From Mogibacterium sp. (lineage in GTDB: Bacteria; Bacillota; Clostridia; Peptostreptococcales; Anaerovoracaceae), in contig JAFRGD010000025.1 of the NCBI GenBank assembly GCA_017433975.1, forward strand, positions 1 to 64,000: a stretch of 64,000 nucleotides of DNA, read 5' to 3'. Shown in pieces: positions 1 through 12,000 of this stretch; position 1 is the first letter of the stretch, and every line of letters begins with the position of its first letter. The position numbers and the translations under genes are program-made. Below the pieces are notes generated by a model. That model worked only from the letters and a program-made list of their open reading frames with translations, did not search any database and was not told the DNA's origin.

Positions 1-3000
1 ACGTTGTCGGTGTGTCCGCTTACCAGGCCTTCGTCTTCGCCTTCGCTCGGTGTTACTCCCGTCAGCTCGATCTCGGACCCTGTGTATTCCTTCGTCGCGG
101 TCTCGCCCGTGAATGTTACCGGACGCTTCTTGATCGTCAGCGGTCCCGCCGTCGTCGTTACATAATAATACCCAGTAACATCTGTTTCACCACTCTTGAC
201 CGTAATGGTTGCATTTGTAAAGCTTCCATTATTGTACGTACCAACGTTTGTTCCCGTGGATGGAATGTAACCGGAAATTGTCAGCACCTGACCATTAGCA
301 AGTCCCTCGATTACATACTCGTCGGTTTCGATTTTCGAACCGGTACCGGTTACTGATGCAGGTGCAGCATAACCGTTCTGGGCGCTACCATCGTAAGTTG
401 AAGACTTACCATTGATCGTAATTCTCAGAGTAGCCTGCGTAACTTCAAGGGTTCCAAGGGTGTCGGATACTGTATAGTTGCCTTCCAGAGCAGTATATGT
501 ATTGCCCTCGCCACCCCATGTAATAGTGTAGTTATTCTTGCTGGATCCTACCTCCGTCTGAGAGCCTGTTACCTCAAAGCCGTATGTCTCGCCAGAAACG
601 ATTCCTTCTACGATATATTCATCGGTTTTCGTCAGCGGCGTGCCGTCGTATGGCTTGGTATCGCTGGCGGTCGTTACTGTGATTTCCTTAGGCAGGATCT
701 GCAGACGGCCAGGACGGACATACAGACTTACGCTGTAGTTGCCGCCCCCATCAGGCATATCCTCTGAATCGAGATCGAGCTCATACTCCTCGTCAAAAAC
801 ATCCTTTTGCGATAAAACATAGTAATGCAGGCCTGGTGTGCTCGCATCATATGTCACATTGTCAAGATGAGTGACCATGCCCCAAATCACATCACGGTAC
901 TGTCTTTTATATCCATCATGGCTGATCATGACATAGTCATCGATGCCTTTGGAACCATTTGTGAAGCCAGTCTTCTTGAAAGTTCCATCGTACACGTTTC
1001 CTGTCCAACGGTCAGGCTCGATACGGATCGTGACGTTGATCTTTGTAACCTCGAGAGTACCGCTGATGTAACGGAATACATAGTAGTTTGAAGCAGTATG
1101 TGCTCCGTTCGTCTGTGCATTTTTAGGTGTTACAGTCGCAACGCCCGCATTGATGCGGCCGTCATTGGTGTCATTATCAGTTTTGGTATATGTTAAACCA
1201 ATACTCGTCAAATGTTCACCGTCTGGCAGTCCTTCAACTGTAACCTGTCCATCCAGGTCACCAGGAAGCGTCAGCGCTGTACCATCATACTGCTTGGTAG
1301 CGCTCTTTGCGGTGATGGTCACTTTCTTCCGATAGAAGAGCGTGAACGTAAGGCCGCCCGCGTTTGCAACTTCATTGGTGATCTTATAATCGCTTCCTGC
1401 TTCGTCTCCGCTGTAGCTTGTTCCTACAACGGCTTTGTCGAGCTCCCAGCCAGCGATTGGTGTGCGTGCAAGCGTATAGTTGTTTCCAACCTTCTTTATC
1501 TGTGTATCCGGATTAGCAATCGGATTGCCGTCCATGTCAACGAAATTGACTGTAATCTTGGCATTTTTGAAGCTGGAATAGTAGAATGTGAGTACGTTCG
1601 TTTCAGCATTTGCTGTCAGAACCAACGTCTTCTCTACTTCATCCGGATAGAACTCGATGCCTTGTAATTCTGGTTTTGCCGCATAAAGCGTATCATAATC
1701 TACTGCTTTCGCCAGTTCGATAACGGAAGCCGTGTCACCAGGTACATTTTCGACTGTTTTTCCTTCTGCAACAACCGTTCCTGCACCAGTTTCTCCGTCA
1801 GCAATAACGTATCTGACAGTATAGCTGGTCGTGTTGGATTTTTCACTATAGTAGAAAGTAATCTCGTTACCGCTTTCGGCCAGAACCAACGTCTTGCTGC
1901 TTTCGTCAGGACGGTAACCTGCTATAGCTATGGCAGATTCCTCAATTGTCTGACCAACTGTGAAGTTTGGATTGGTTACAATCTTATCATCGGCAACCGG
2001 TTGAGTTACACCGTCTTTCACTGTCACATAGTGGACGGTGTATCCTAAGGTGTTGCGCGTCCAATGCGCATAGACTGTAGTATCTGCCGTAATTTGAGTA
2101 TTCCAGTCGAAGAGTGTGTCTCCGCTGGCGCTGGTATACCATCCGTCGAAAGTGTAACCAGCCTTAGTTGGGTTGGTCGGCTTGTCAACCTTATTGTTCT
2201 TCGTAACGGTCTGACTATCCGCCAACTGCGTCGTGCCATCCTGGTCAACAAAATTAACCGTAAAGGTCGGCGCGATCCATTTAGCATAGACCACTACGTT
2301 GTTGCCCGGCATTTTATCGAAGACGAATATATTTTGGAGACCAGAATCCGCATACCATCCACCCCACGTGTAGTCTTCCTTACCTGCCGGCTTGTTAGGA
2401 GTGTAGTTGTATGTTGCGCCGGAGATATCCGCTTCGAAGTAAATCGAATCGGTAGTTCTCAGCGTCGTACCGCCATCCTTGTAAGTGATGGTGTATTGAG
2501 CGCGGTCATAGTAGAAACGGTAGGTGTAAATCTGTTGAGTCTCATAGTGACCTTCGACATGTCTACTCAACGTATAGTAGTAGTCATACCAATCCCAACG
2601 TCCGCCATTTCTTTTTGCGGTAATCGTGTAGGTGTTACCATTATAAGTAATGGTTTGTCCAACACTGTAATTAGTATTGGATCCATAGTTTTCAACAACC
2701 TCATCATGTTCGTCTACCCACACCTGTGTAGCGGTATTTCCAGAACCGGAATACCCGCTCGGCGTTCCGTTGTGCTTAGAGTAACCGTCGATATCTTTTG
2801 CACTAAGGTTGGTAGTGTTCAAGCCAATCTGTGTGTATTCGTCCGCAACTGCATACGTACCATCTGGCTGCTGGAGCCAATACTCTGCGTTACGATTCGC
2901 CGAGGAAGTGCTCCACGTCGCCGTAAACGTCATCTCATGATCGCTATTGGCTCTGCTAACATTATCCCAAACGAGCTCATAACGCTTCGTTATATATGTT

Positions 3001-5567
3001 GAACCAGCACCCGTCCAGCCATCGAAATAGCGGTCCGAAGCATAGACTTCACTTGCAGTCGCCGGCCACATGGACGACACATCCTGACCAAGAACTACAT
3101 TCTCGATTCTGTAATTCGAACCGGAATAGGTCTGCCCGTCCATGGTGATACGCCCAGTATCACGATTCAGGTTAAATATTAGCGTGTAACGGATGAGGTC
3201 ATAGCGTACAACCAGAACGGAACTGCCATCAGCGGCAATCGTTACGCTTGCCCCTTCATAGGTCGTGTCAGTAGAACGCTGGTAACCATTCAAAGAGATG
3301 CCAGGAGCAGACGCGGCGGTTACCGTCGTGCCAACTTCTCCAGTTCCATTACCGCTGTTCTCATAGACATATGATGTAGTACCAGTACTGTTATCGTACT
3401 GCTCCTTCATGTATACGATTGAATAGCCTACAGTGTTTCCGGTCCACTTTGCATACAGAGTGGTGTCGGCATTCACGGTAACCGATCCGGTCACCTGCTG
3501 AGTCAGTGCAGCATCACTATACCAGCCAGCGAAGGTATACCCCTGGCGGGTTGGATTATTGCTAGGGAGGTTGACAGTTGTTCCATAAGGCACAGTCGAA
3601 CCGGCAACATAAGTACCGCCATTTGTCTCATAGGTCAGCTGGAAATTTTTACGGTTATAATAAACTGGCAGCTCTTGTTTTGGCTCCCCATCCAATCCTG
3701 TTGTCTCGATAATAGCTCCTTCAGCCAGTTCAAGTACCGCATAGTCATAGGTTTTGACCGTCGGTGTCACATAGCTGTTTAAGACGCCCTCAACATCCTG
3801 TACTCTTTCTATCTCTGTGTAACCATTTCCATCGAGGTCTTTCAGATAGTAAACAAAGTCATATATTGCGGTGAATGGGACATATTTAATTCTGACAGTG
3901 CATTCTTTATCGTCGTTGAAGTCAGATTTTTTGACCACAACTTGCGGTGTCTCCGGATAATAAATCGGAGCGCCGGCTACCTCGTCAGGATCTGTCTTTG
4001 TACTGTCAGGAGCTGTAATTGTATATGGAAGCTCATGCTCCTCAGCCTGAAGGAGGTCGGTGTTGAAAACGACTTCTTTTCCTGGTGTTGTTGTGCTTTC
4101 GTAGTAGTACTCAGTGGTAATATTATAGATCGTGACCGTGCGGAACACCGCTACAACAGTCATATTGCCAGTTACACGAGTGTCAGCTGTAACCTCGGTT
4201 TCGGTTCCCTGAACAACCCACTTTTCAAACACTTTGCCGGCAACGAACGGGTTCTGCGGCATGGTTCCGATTGGCTCTCCGGTCGAACGGTAGTACTGGG
4301 AGAGTTTCTCGGATACTGTACCGTCATCATTCAAAATGACGAATTCGACCTTGTACTGCTCTGTAAAGCGCGCAGAAATCGTGAGGTCGGATGTAACAGG
4401 TTCACCGCCTTCATACTCATCCTCGCCTACAAACCAACCAACAAAGTCTTTTCCCTCAACAACAGGATCGGCAGGCAATTCAAGGGTTTCACCCTTGTTG
4501 TACTCGTCGGATGCATAGTTACTGCCGTCGACTAAGAATGTGACGTCAAAAACGTTCTGTTCGTATTCCGGCCAGACTTTGAGTGTTCTGCTTTCGCCCG
4601 AAACGTTCTTTACGTTGACGTTGTTCGTAAAGTCTCCGCCACTGTAAACCCACTTACCTAAAGATCCTTCAACCGCTGGGACCGCCGGGACATCGTTCAG
4701 ACAATACGTGGTGTCAGCGGTGACAGTTTTGGTCGTGTATGGTTCAGTATCAGTTTCTTTTTCGTAGAATTCAACTGTACATTCGATCTTGGCATAATCA
4801 GGGACAACAACTATGTCCGCAGAAGGGACATAAGTTGCATCGATCCTCGGTCCAAGAACATGAATCTCTTGTCCCTGGCCTCCTTGAACGATTTCACCTA
4901 TTGCCCAGTACGCATCGTAGTCTTCACGCTCGATGGTATCCGGAAACTGATCGCCGATAGCTTCACCCTTTGAAACATTCACAACAACATGCTCTTCGGC
5001 GTCTCTGTTGTAGAAGGTGACAATCCAGGTTTCCACCTCTCTGCTCGGCTCTTCCGGTTCGTCCTCGCCCTTCTCGCCGTCAACCGCAGCATCCGGATCC
5101 TCGGTGTCCGGATTTTTGGCGCCCGAAACCTCGTCGTCGGACGGTTCTCCATCCGCTGGCGTCGTATCTGTGCCATCGTCATCGCCGACAACCGCGCCAC
5201 CGTCGGCCGGTTCACCGCCAGGCTCGCCTGCGTCATCACCGGCAACCACGTCGCCGTCGGCCGATCCGTCGGACGGCTCGCCCGGTTCCTCGGCCACGTC
5301 GGCAGGCGCCGGGTCGTCGTCCGGGTCCGGGGCCACCTCCGGGGCCGGTTCCGCGGCAGGCGCCGGGGCCGGATCGTCGGCCGGCTCAACCTCTGCAGGT
5401 GCAGCCTTGTCCGGGGTTTCGGCAGGCGCCGGCGTCTCTACTGTCTCGGTGACAGCAGGCGTGTCGGTCTCCTCCGCGAGCGTTGCAATGACATTGATTG
5501 GCATCATAGTGATAGTCAAAGCTATCGACAAGATGCAGACAAACAATTTCTTTCTTGCAGCTTTCAT
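1..5567 (-). CDS. Giant secreted surface protein with InlB-type and MBG/YDG-type repeats (C-terminus off the left edge)
   Basis: The frame is open from an ATG at 5567 to the left edge, so at least 1,855 residues are present and the C-terminus is missing. AAGGAG sits 7 bases before the ATG. The first ~30 residues form a signal peptide (MKAARKK, then a hydrophobic core). Residues ~31-185 are a Pro/Ala/Asp/Glu-rich linker. Further on come Listeria-Bacteroides (Flg_new/InlB B-type) repeats, recognisable by GYTFAGWY and GYTFDGWY followed by TLYAKW or TVYAHW (around residues 680 and 1060-1140), MucBP-like stretches (VNFVDMDGNPI), and at least four MBG/YDG-type repeats in the last 450 residues (KQYDGTALT, KPYDGTPLT, STYDGSAQ, KEYTGSEIELTG). 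These families occur in cell-wall adhesins of gut Firmicutes. An anchoring signal is expected beyond the window. Adhesin is a class call; the ligand cannot be told. Confidence 0.85.
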   Translation of the reverse strand, partial: MKAARKKLFVCILSIALTITMMPINVIATLAEETDTPAVTETVETPAPAETPDKAAPAEVEPADDPAPAPAAEPAPEVAPDPDDDPAPADVAEEPGEPSDGSADGDVVAGDDAGEPGGEPADGGAVVGDDDGTDTTPADGEPSDDEVSGAKNPDTEDPDAAVDGEKGEDEPEEPSREVETWIVTFYNRDAEEHVVVNVSKGEAIGDQFPDTIEREDYDAYWAIGEIVQGGQGQEIHVLGPRIDATYVPSADIVVVPDYAKIECTVEFYEKETDTEPYTTKTVTADTTYCLNDVPAVPAVEGSLGKWVYSGGDFTNNVNVKNVSGESRTLKVWPEYEQNVFDVTFLVDGSNYASDEYNKGETLELPADPVVEGKDFVGWFVGEDEYEGGEPVTSDLTISARFTEQYKVEFVILNDDGTVSEKLSQYYRSTGEPIGTMPQNPFVAGKVFEKWVVQGTETEVTADTRVTGNMTVVAVFRTVTIYNITTEYYYESTTTPGKEVVFNTDLLQAEEHELPYTITAPDSTKTDPDEVAGAPIYYPETPQVVVKKSDFNDDKECTVRIKYVPFTAIYDFVYYLKDLDGNGYTEIERVQDVEGVLNSYVTPTVKTYDYAVLELAEGAIIETTGLDGEPKQELPVYYNRKNFQLTYETNGGTYVAGSTVPYGTTVNLPSNNPTRQGYTFAGWYSDAALTQQVTGSVTVNADTTLYAKWTGNTVGYSIVYMKEQYDNSTGTTSYVYENSGNGTGEVGTTVTAASAPGISLNGYQRSTDTTYEGASVTIAADGSSVLVVRYDLIRYTLIFNLNRDTGRITMDGQTYSGSNYRIENVVLGQDVSSMWPATASEVYASDRYFDGWTGAGSTYITKRYELVWDNVSRANSDHEMTFTATWSTSSANRNAEYWLQQPDGTYAVADEYTQIGLNTTNLSAKDIDGYSKHNGTPSGYSGSGNTATQVWVDEHDEVVENYGSNTNYSVGQTITYNGNTYTITAKRNGGRWDWYDYYYTLSRHVEGHYETQQIYTYRFYYDRAQYTITYKDGGTTLRTTDSIYFEADISGATYNYTPNKPAGKEDYTWGGWYADSGLQNIFVFDKMPGNNVVVYAKWIAPTFTVNFVDQDGTTQLADSQTVTKNNKVDKPTNPTKAGYTFDGWYTSASGDTLFDWNTQITADTTVYAHWTRNTLGYTVHYVTVKDGVTQPVADDKIVTNPNFTVGQTIEESAIAIAGYRPDESSKTLVLAESGNEITFYYSEKSNTTSYTVRYVIADGETGAGTVVAEGKTVENVPGDTASVIELAKAVDYDTLYAAKPELQGIEFYPDEVEKTLVLTANAETNVLTFYYSSFKNAKITVNFVDMDGNPIANPDTQIKKVGNNYTLARTPIAGWELDKAVVGTSYSGDEAGSDYKITNEVANAGGLTFTLFYRKKVTITAKSATKQYDGTALTLPGDLDGQVTVEGLPDGEHLTSIGLTYTKTDNDTNDGRINAGVATVTPKNAQTNGAHTASNYYVFRYISGTLEVTKINVTIRIEPDRWTGNVYDGTFKKTGFTNGSKGIDDYVMISHDGYKRQYRDVIWGMVTHLDNVTYDASTPGLHYYVLSQKDVFDEEYELDLDSEDMPDGGGNYSVSLYVRPGRLQILPKEITVTTASDTKPYDGTPLTKTDEYIVEGIVSGETYGFEVTGSQTEVGSSKNNYTITWGGEGNTYTALEGNYTVSDTLGTLEVTQATLRITINGKSSTYDGSAQNGYAAPASVTGTGSKIETDEYVIEGLANGQVLTISGYIPSTGTNVGTYNNGSFTNATITVKSGETDVTGYYYVTTTAGPLTIKKRPVTFTGETATKEYTGSEIELTGVTPSEGEDEGLVSGHTDN

Positions 5568-5874
5568 TTTCAACTCCTTATGCTTTCTTTTATGCTTTTC
5601 AGCTTATGTTTAATGCGCGAACTGCATTAATTGCGCACGGAAAATATGCTGGTTGCCCAGCACACCAACAATATTATACCTGTTCTCGGAGTGCAAACAT
5701 AGTGAAACATGTGTAGAAACGCTGAAATACTTATTCGTTTTTTGAGTGTTTCCGTTGTGTTTTCGACAAAACGTAAACCCTTGCACAATATATGGACACG
5801 GGCCGTCCCGCGACCGCAAGCCGCGGTTTTCGCGGCCGCAGGCACCACTGCTCGTGCAACCGAACCAAAGCAAA

Positions 5875-5903
5875 GATGAAAACCGGAACCGACCCGATTT
5901 CAC
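5875..5903. repeat. Copy 1 of a dispersed intergenic repeat
   Basis: Seventeen bases (GATGAAAACCGGAACCG, 5875-5891) are identical to 58373-58389, and the flanks are similar (GACCCGATTTCACC against TCCCTGTTTTCACC). Confidence 0.5.
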
Positions 5904-5918
5904 CGGAAAGCCGCGTGC

Positions 5919-5950
5919 AACAAAACAGGGAGCCGATTGCTCGGCTCCCT
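5919..5950 (-). terminator. Terminator of the VWA/isopeptide surface-protein gene
   Basis: Arms AGGGAGCC (5927-5934) and GGCTCCCT (5943-5950) form an 8-bp stem. On the minus strand the stem is followed by GTTTTGTTG, a weak U tract. It lies 80 bases past the stop codon at 6030. Confidence 0.65.
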
Positions 5951-6029
5951 GCGTTGTTTTGTTGTCGTCAGCGCGTTGTGTGCGCTGCCTCATTTTGCGT
6001 TGTGCGTGTTACCGCACGGAGATCACAAA

Positions 6030-9000
6030 CTATTTCTGCTTGTCTCTTTTCTTCTTGCCGACATAGGCTCCAGCCAGGCAAGCACCTGCCGCGAGGAACG
6101 TGACGATCGTGCGGGTCGCTCCCGGATCGCCGGTTGGCGGTCCTGGCGGATTGTCTTTGTACTCGTTGGTGAAGATGAACCGCGCTACGCTGATCGCCTC
6201 ATCATCCTTGTAGTACTTGCACTTGACACTCAGTTCGTACTTGTCGTTCTCGGTTACGATCGCCTCGACCGTGTAGACCGATCCGTCGTACTGGCAGTCA
6301 GGGTTGGATCCCGGAACTTCGCTGACCTTGTACGTGTAGGTGCCTGGCTCTGTGAACTCGATCACGCCGAATTCCTTCGTGCCTGCGCCGGTGATGTCCA
6401 TCGTCATCGAGCTTTCACCGTTGGCAGCCTCTGGCATCGGGAAGGACGGATCTTGCGCCTCGAGGATGAACGTGTAAGTCTCGTTCGGGTTCGGGCCCTT
6501 GACAACCTTCTCAACCGGAGGGTCGATCGTGACAACGTCATCCCATGGGTTGACGAAGGTGATCTCTTCGCCGTCCTCGTAGACCCACTCGACCTCCATC
6601 TCTTCTCCGTCGTAGTTGTTCGTAACGACAGCCGTTACGGTGTAGACATTGGCGTCATAGTCGATGGCGCTGCTGTCGCCGGTAACCTCTTTTACTTTGT
6701 AAGTATAGCTGCCTTCCTTGACGAAGGTAATCGGGTCGAATACGACATTACCGGTCTCGTCATTCGTGGCGGTCATGAGGACCTTTCCGTCCTTATCCAG
6801 GAGCTGGAATGTGAAGTCGCCCTTCGCGAGGTCGTGACCAACCAGTTCTTTGATGACCGGAATCTGATCCGTTACCGAGGAATCCTTCGGCGGCGTGTTA
6901 TACAGGTTGGTGAACGTGAAGTGCGGAGTCTCCTCCTGCGGGCTCGTAACCGTAGCTACGAGCTGTCCCTCGCCGTCATCTGTAACTGTTACAACGACTA
7001 CCTTTGGATCATCTTTGTCGTTTTCAACGAGTGGCATGCTTCCGGACTCGGTGATCTCATACGTGTAGACACCGGCCTTTTCGAATGTGATCGCGCTGTA
7101 TGCAACGATTCCATTCTCATCATTCTGTACGGTTGCGCCGTCCACTGGGAGCGGTGCCTCGATCGTTACCTTCTCAGCTGCTGTTACAACTGGCTCAGCG
7201 ACGTCTTCAACGATTGGCTCGGCCGGAGCTGGCTCTGCAGCCGGCTCTGCAACTTCTTCAGCCTCATCAGCCTCTTCGGCAGCTTCCGCAGCCTCAGCAG
7301 CCTCAACCTTGGCTTCCTCAGCAGCTTCCGCAGCCTCGTTCGCCTCAGCCTGTGCAGCCTCAGCAGCTTCCGCAGCCTCTGCAGCCTCAGCCTGTGCAGC
7401 CTCAGCAGCAGCCTTGGCCTCTTCCGCCTCTTCGGTGCCTTCCTCAGCGGCGTCAGCAGCCTGCTGTGCTTCTTCAGCGGCAGCAGCCTTTACCTCAGCC
7501 TCTGCAGCGGCTTCCTCAGCAGCTTCAGCCTTTTCCTCTGCCTCAGCAGCGGCTTCCTCAGCAGCCTCAGCCTTTTCCTCTGCCTCAGCCTGTGCAGCCT
7601 CGGCTTCTTCGCTCGGTGCTTCGGACTGTGGAACCGTTGGCTCAGCATCGATCTCCGGTGGAACATCAGATTCATCCGGAGTAATGGTCGGGCTGTTTGT
7701 TGGAGGCTCCTCGGTAGGAGTTTCTTCTTCGTCCTTTTCGACTACGCCTGTGCCGCTGATCTCGAAGCTGAACTCGCCACCCTTCAGAGGAATTACATAA
7801 CCACTGACTTTGTCTTTCAGTACTTTCTTACCGGCGATGATAACCGTCGTCGAATTTGGTTTGTACGTGTTGACGAAGTTCGCGCCGCTTACGGTTATTC
7901 CGTCTTTTTCCAGTGTCAGACCCGAGACCGACGAAATAATGAGCTGGCCCTCACCGTTGTTGCTGACAGTGACGGTCACGTTGTACACCGTGGAGTCTCC
8001 TGTGACACCCTTCGGAAGGACTGATTCACCGCTCTCATCTTTGAGCTGTTCCTCGATCGTGTACTCGTACTCGCCGACATTGTCCAGGGAGATGGCATTG
8101 AATTTGAAGTTGCCGTTCGCGTCGTTTGTTACGGTTCCGACGACTCCACCTTGTGAATTCTTCAGGATGAACGTGAACTCACCCGCCTGGAGCGGCTTGG
8201 TATCGCGGCCCTTCAGCGTCTTGGTTCCGCTGAACTGTACGCTCGTCGGATCCAGCTTCTTGTTGGTGATTGTGGTGGTTCCATTCTCCGTGACAGCGCT
8301 GTCAAACGCATAGCACGTTGTCAGGAGCTGACTTTCATCTTCTGTCCAGCTGTACTTAATTGCTTTTCCACTCTTGTACTTCGGCAGTCCTGTTACTGTC
8401 GCAGTCCAGTAGTTGCTGGCGCTGAGCGTGGCTGTCTTATCTGTCTCGACGCCGTCCGCCAGCAGGGTTACTGTCAGAGAAGCTGGACGCTTGCTCGCAT
8501 CAGCCTCACCGGCATCATCCCAATCCTTCAGGACCGTTGATCCGGTCTGCTCCGGAGTATGCGTATTCGTGACGGTGTAGCCGGATTCTGCAGTACCAGA
8601 TACCTCGTCTATGTACGTGCCAGGGCCGTCTGTACCGGTGATGACACTGGTATGGGTCTCAACGACTGTGTACTCGATTGCGGTACCGCCGTTTTTGTTC
8701 TTTGGCAGTCCAGTCCAAGTGTACGTCCAGCTATTGCTCGAATCAAGCGTTACACTGCCGGCGTTCTCGCCGTCCGCCTTGAGCGTGACGGTGACGCTGG
8801 TCGGACGAATACCATCCTGGTTATCCGCATCGCTCCACACCTTATTGACCGAAACGCTGGTCTCTTCCGGTGTGTGCGCATTGGTGACCGTCAGGTTGTT
8901 GTTGCTGTACGTCGCCTTATAAGTGGCTTCGCCATTCTTATCATTCAGTGTACCGCCATCCTCGACAGCCGTGGAGCCATTCATCTCCTTGATGGAGTAA

Positions 9001-12000
9001 GTGACCTCATTGCCATCTTCGTACGCCGGCAGGTTTTCAAACGTTGTCGACCAGGTATTACTAGTGCCGCTCAGGGTTGCAGTCTTGCCTTCGACGGCGA
9101 CTGGATCCGCAGAGCCGACCTTCTTGTAGAGCTGGAATGTGACGCTCGTCGGACGGACGCCGTCCTGGTCGTTGTTGTCGTCCCAAACCTTCGACGCATT
9201 GATGTTAACGAGTGTTGGCGGGTTCTCAACCGTCAGCGTGCTGGTCTCCGCATCGAAGTCCGGACTCGCGGACACGATCAGGTTGTAGAGCCACTCCCAA
9301 ACGCTGTCCGTGTTCAGTTTGATGCTAATCAGTTCTTCATTGACCGTAATTGTGTAGGTCTGAGTAGAAGCGGTGTAACCGGTCGGAGCCGTAGTCTCTT
9401 TCAGAGTGTACGTGCTCGTCTTGGCAACCGCAACATCCTCGTCGGTCTCGTAACCGTCGAACGAAATCGTCACAGTACCGTCAGAACCGGTCGTGTAAGT
9501 CTTTTCCTCGCCCGTGGTCTTGTCGGTCAGCGTGAAGACCGCGCCGGCAAGTCCAGCACCGGTATCCGTATTAGCATCGACCTTCTTGATTGTCAGAGTG
9601 GCATCGTCATCCTCAACGACCTTGGTCTCGTCTGGCGTGTTTATTACATTGCCGTCCTCGTCAACCACACCTGTGAAACCGTCCAGATCACCTTCAGTGA
9701 CGGTGTAAGTGATTGGCGTGGTCGTGCCTGCGTACTTCGGCAGGTTGACGAACTTGAATTCCCAAGCAGCGGACTCGTAGCCAGCAGGCTCTGTGCCCGT
9801 CGGTTCGTCATCGGCTGTTCCATCGAGTGTGACGGTATACTTCTTGTCGTCAGATCCAGTCAGAGTAATCGTCACCTCTGGACGCTCGTATTCATTGTCC
9901 TCACCGAGCTCAGAAGCATCGCCTGTGAAGTACTTGTCGTCTTCCCAGATCTTCTTACCGCTGACAGTCGTGACCTCTGGCGTGTAGCTGTTGGTCAGCG
10001 TCGTAACCGTGCCTTCTTTGGACGTATCGGTCAGCTGGTAGCCTTCCGGCATAGTGCCCTCTGTCCATGTGTACTCAATCTCGACACCGTTATTGTACTT
10101 CGGCAGGTTGGTAATCGTATCTGTCCAACTATTACCTTCGTTCAGCGTTACACTGGCGCCGTTGCTCAGCGTCACGGTCAGAGATGTCGGTCTCTTGGCG
10201 TCCTGGTTGTCGGCGTCGTCCCAGACCTTTGTGACGGTCGCTTCGGTCTTTTCAACTTCGTTCGTAAAGGTAACGTCACTTGCTGTCTTGTCCGCTTCCG
10301 CGGTCATGGTACCGTCGCCGTTGTCCTCAACAGTCACAGTAACAATGAAGCCCGTGGCTGCGTTTGAATCATAGGTAACGTTGCCAGTATTGCTCGGAAC
10401 GACCTCGACAATCTTGTAGTAATGTGTTCCAGGTGCTGTGTATTCAATCTTAGTGAACGTCACAGAACCATCGGCTTTGTTCTTAACCGTCTCGGTGTAC
10501 GCATCGGTGATGGCGTTGCCGACAGCGTCAACCTCGGTCAAAGTGAAGCTGAACTGATCCGCCGCGAGCGTCTCTCCCTCGAGGACCTTTGTAGCACCGA
10601 GTTCAATGTCAGTCTTACCTACGTTATACGTGTTGGTGAAAGTGACGCCGTCTTCTGGGCTCACGGTAGCGGTCATGGTGCCATCGCCGTTGTCCTCAAC
10701 AGTCACGGAGACGTCGTAGGAAGCGGTGCCATTGGTAACGCCGTCGACCTCGCCGGATTCGGTCACAGTATAGGTGTATGTACCCGGCTTGGTGTACGTG
10801 AACTCACCAAAGGTAATCGAGGTAGTATCCTGATTTACCGTGCCCTCCATGGTCTCAGCCGCAGGTGCACTGCCGTTAGCGGTTACTGTGATATCATAAC
10901 TCCACTCATCAGGTCCTTCCAGTCCTTCCGGAACCACAAGTTCTTTTTCGACCGGGAATTCGGCTGTGACAGGCTCCGCACTATAAGTGTTGGTAAACGC
11001 GGCTGTAGCAACTGCTGTTGCGCTGATTGTGCCAGTGTCGCCAGTCTTGGTTGTGGCATAACCATCAGCCGCAGTCTCGGTCACGGAGTAACTTGCGCCG
11101 TCCGGGATTTCGGTGATTGCAGCGGTCTCGCCATCGGCCAACTGCAGTGTGCCACCGGAAGAAATCGTGCCCTCCGTCTCAGTGCCGTCAGCAGCAGTGA
11201 TGACGTATGGGAAGCTGCCCGCGACGGTCGTCTCACCCGAGGTGAATGTAACCGTGAAGGTGAATTTCTTGGTCGTGTCCTTCGTAAAGCCCGTAGGAAC
11301 TACGACCGTCTTGGTGATATCCAGTTCACCCGTCTTATAGACGTTGGTGAAGCTGAAGACCGCGCTGTCCGTGGTCGGGGTAACCGTTAAAGCGCCTGCG
11401 CCGTTATCGGTAACGGTGAAGGTCACGGTTTTGCCGGAGGTTGCCGCGGCATCGTTTGTAACGCCGACAACGGATCCGGATTCGGTCACAGTATAGGTGT
11501 ATGTGCCAGGTACAGTGAACTCGATTGCGCCAAACTCATAGTAGCCAGTCTTGCCCTCAACCTCATACGTAGCGCTGTTGGTGATGCTCGTGGTCGTAGG
11601 CATCGGAGCGGTCGTCGGGCTCGTCGCAGCGATTGTGAAGGTGAAGTCGCCGCCATTGTAGAGGTCTTCGTTACCCGTAATATCCTTCTTTACTGACGGG
11701 TTGACGCTAACAGGAGTAGCGCTATAAGTGTTGGTGAATTCAGCCTCAGCGGTCGCGTTCTTTACGATGGTGCCGGTGTCGCCGGTCTTGGTTGTAGTGT
11801 AACCAGCAGCCGCAGTCTCGGTCACCTCGTAGTACGCCCCTTCAGGCAGTTTATCAAAGTGGATCTTTTCGCCATCTTTCAGCTTAAAGGTTCCACCTTC
11901 AGTAATAACATCAGTAGTCTCATTGCCTTCAGCATCCGTTTTTGTAAAGGCGTACTTAAGACCTTCCAGCTCTTTTGTCTTGTCACTGTCTGAATAGAGT

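Larger units (their letters stand above)
5568..6029. other. Intergenic region between two giant surface-protein genes
   Basis: This 462-base gap has no convincing gene. It holds a perfect -10 box (TATAAT on the minus strand, 5673-5678) about 105 bases before the downstream ATG, but I found no well-spaced -35. A small hairpin (TGCTGG-TTG-CCCAGCA) lies in the predicted leader. The terminator of the upstream gene is at 5919-5950. Bases 5875-5891 match a second site at 58373-58389. Confidence 0.6.

Noticed and set aside
5937-8024. A 695-codon open frame on the plus strand
   Set aside because: It lies opposite the giant surface-protein gene, has no ribosome site or recognisable domain, and mirrors the repetitive codon pattern of the real gene.
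8559-10367. A 602-codon plus-strand frame
   Set aside because: Antisense shadow of the isopeptide-domain repeats; its composition follows the minus-strand codons.
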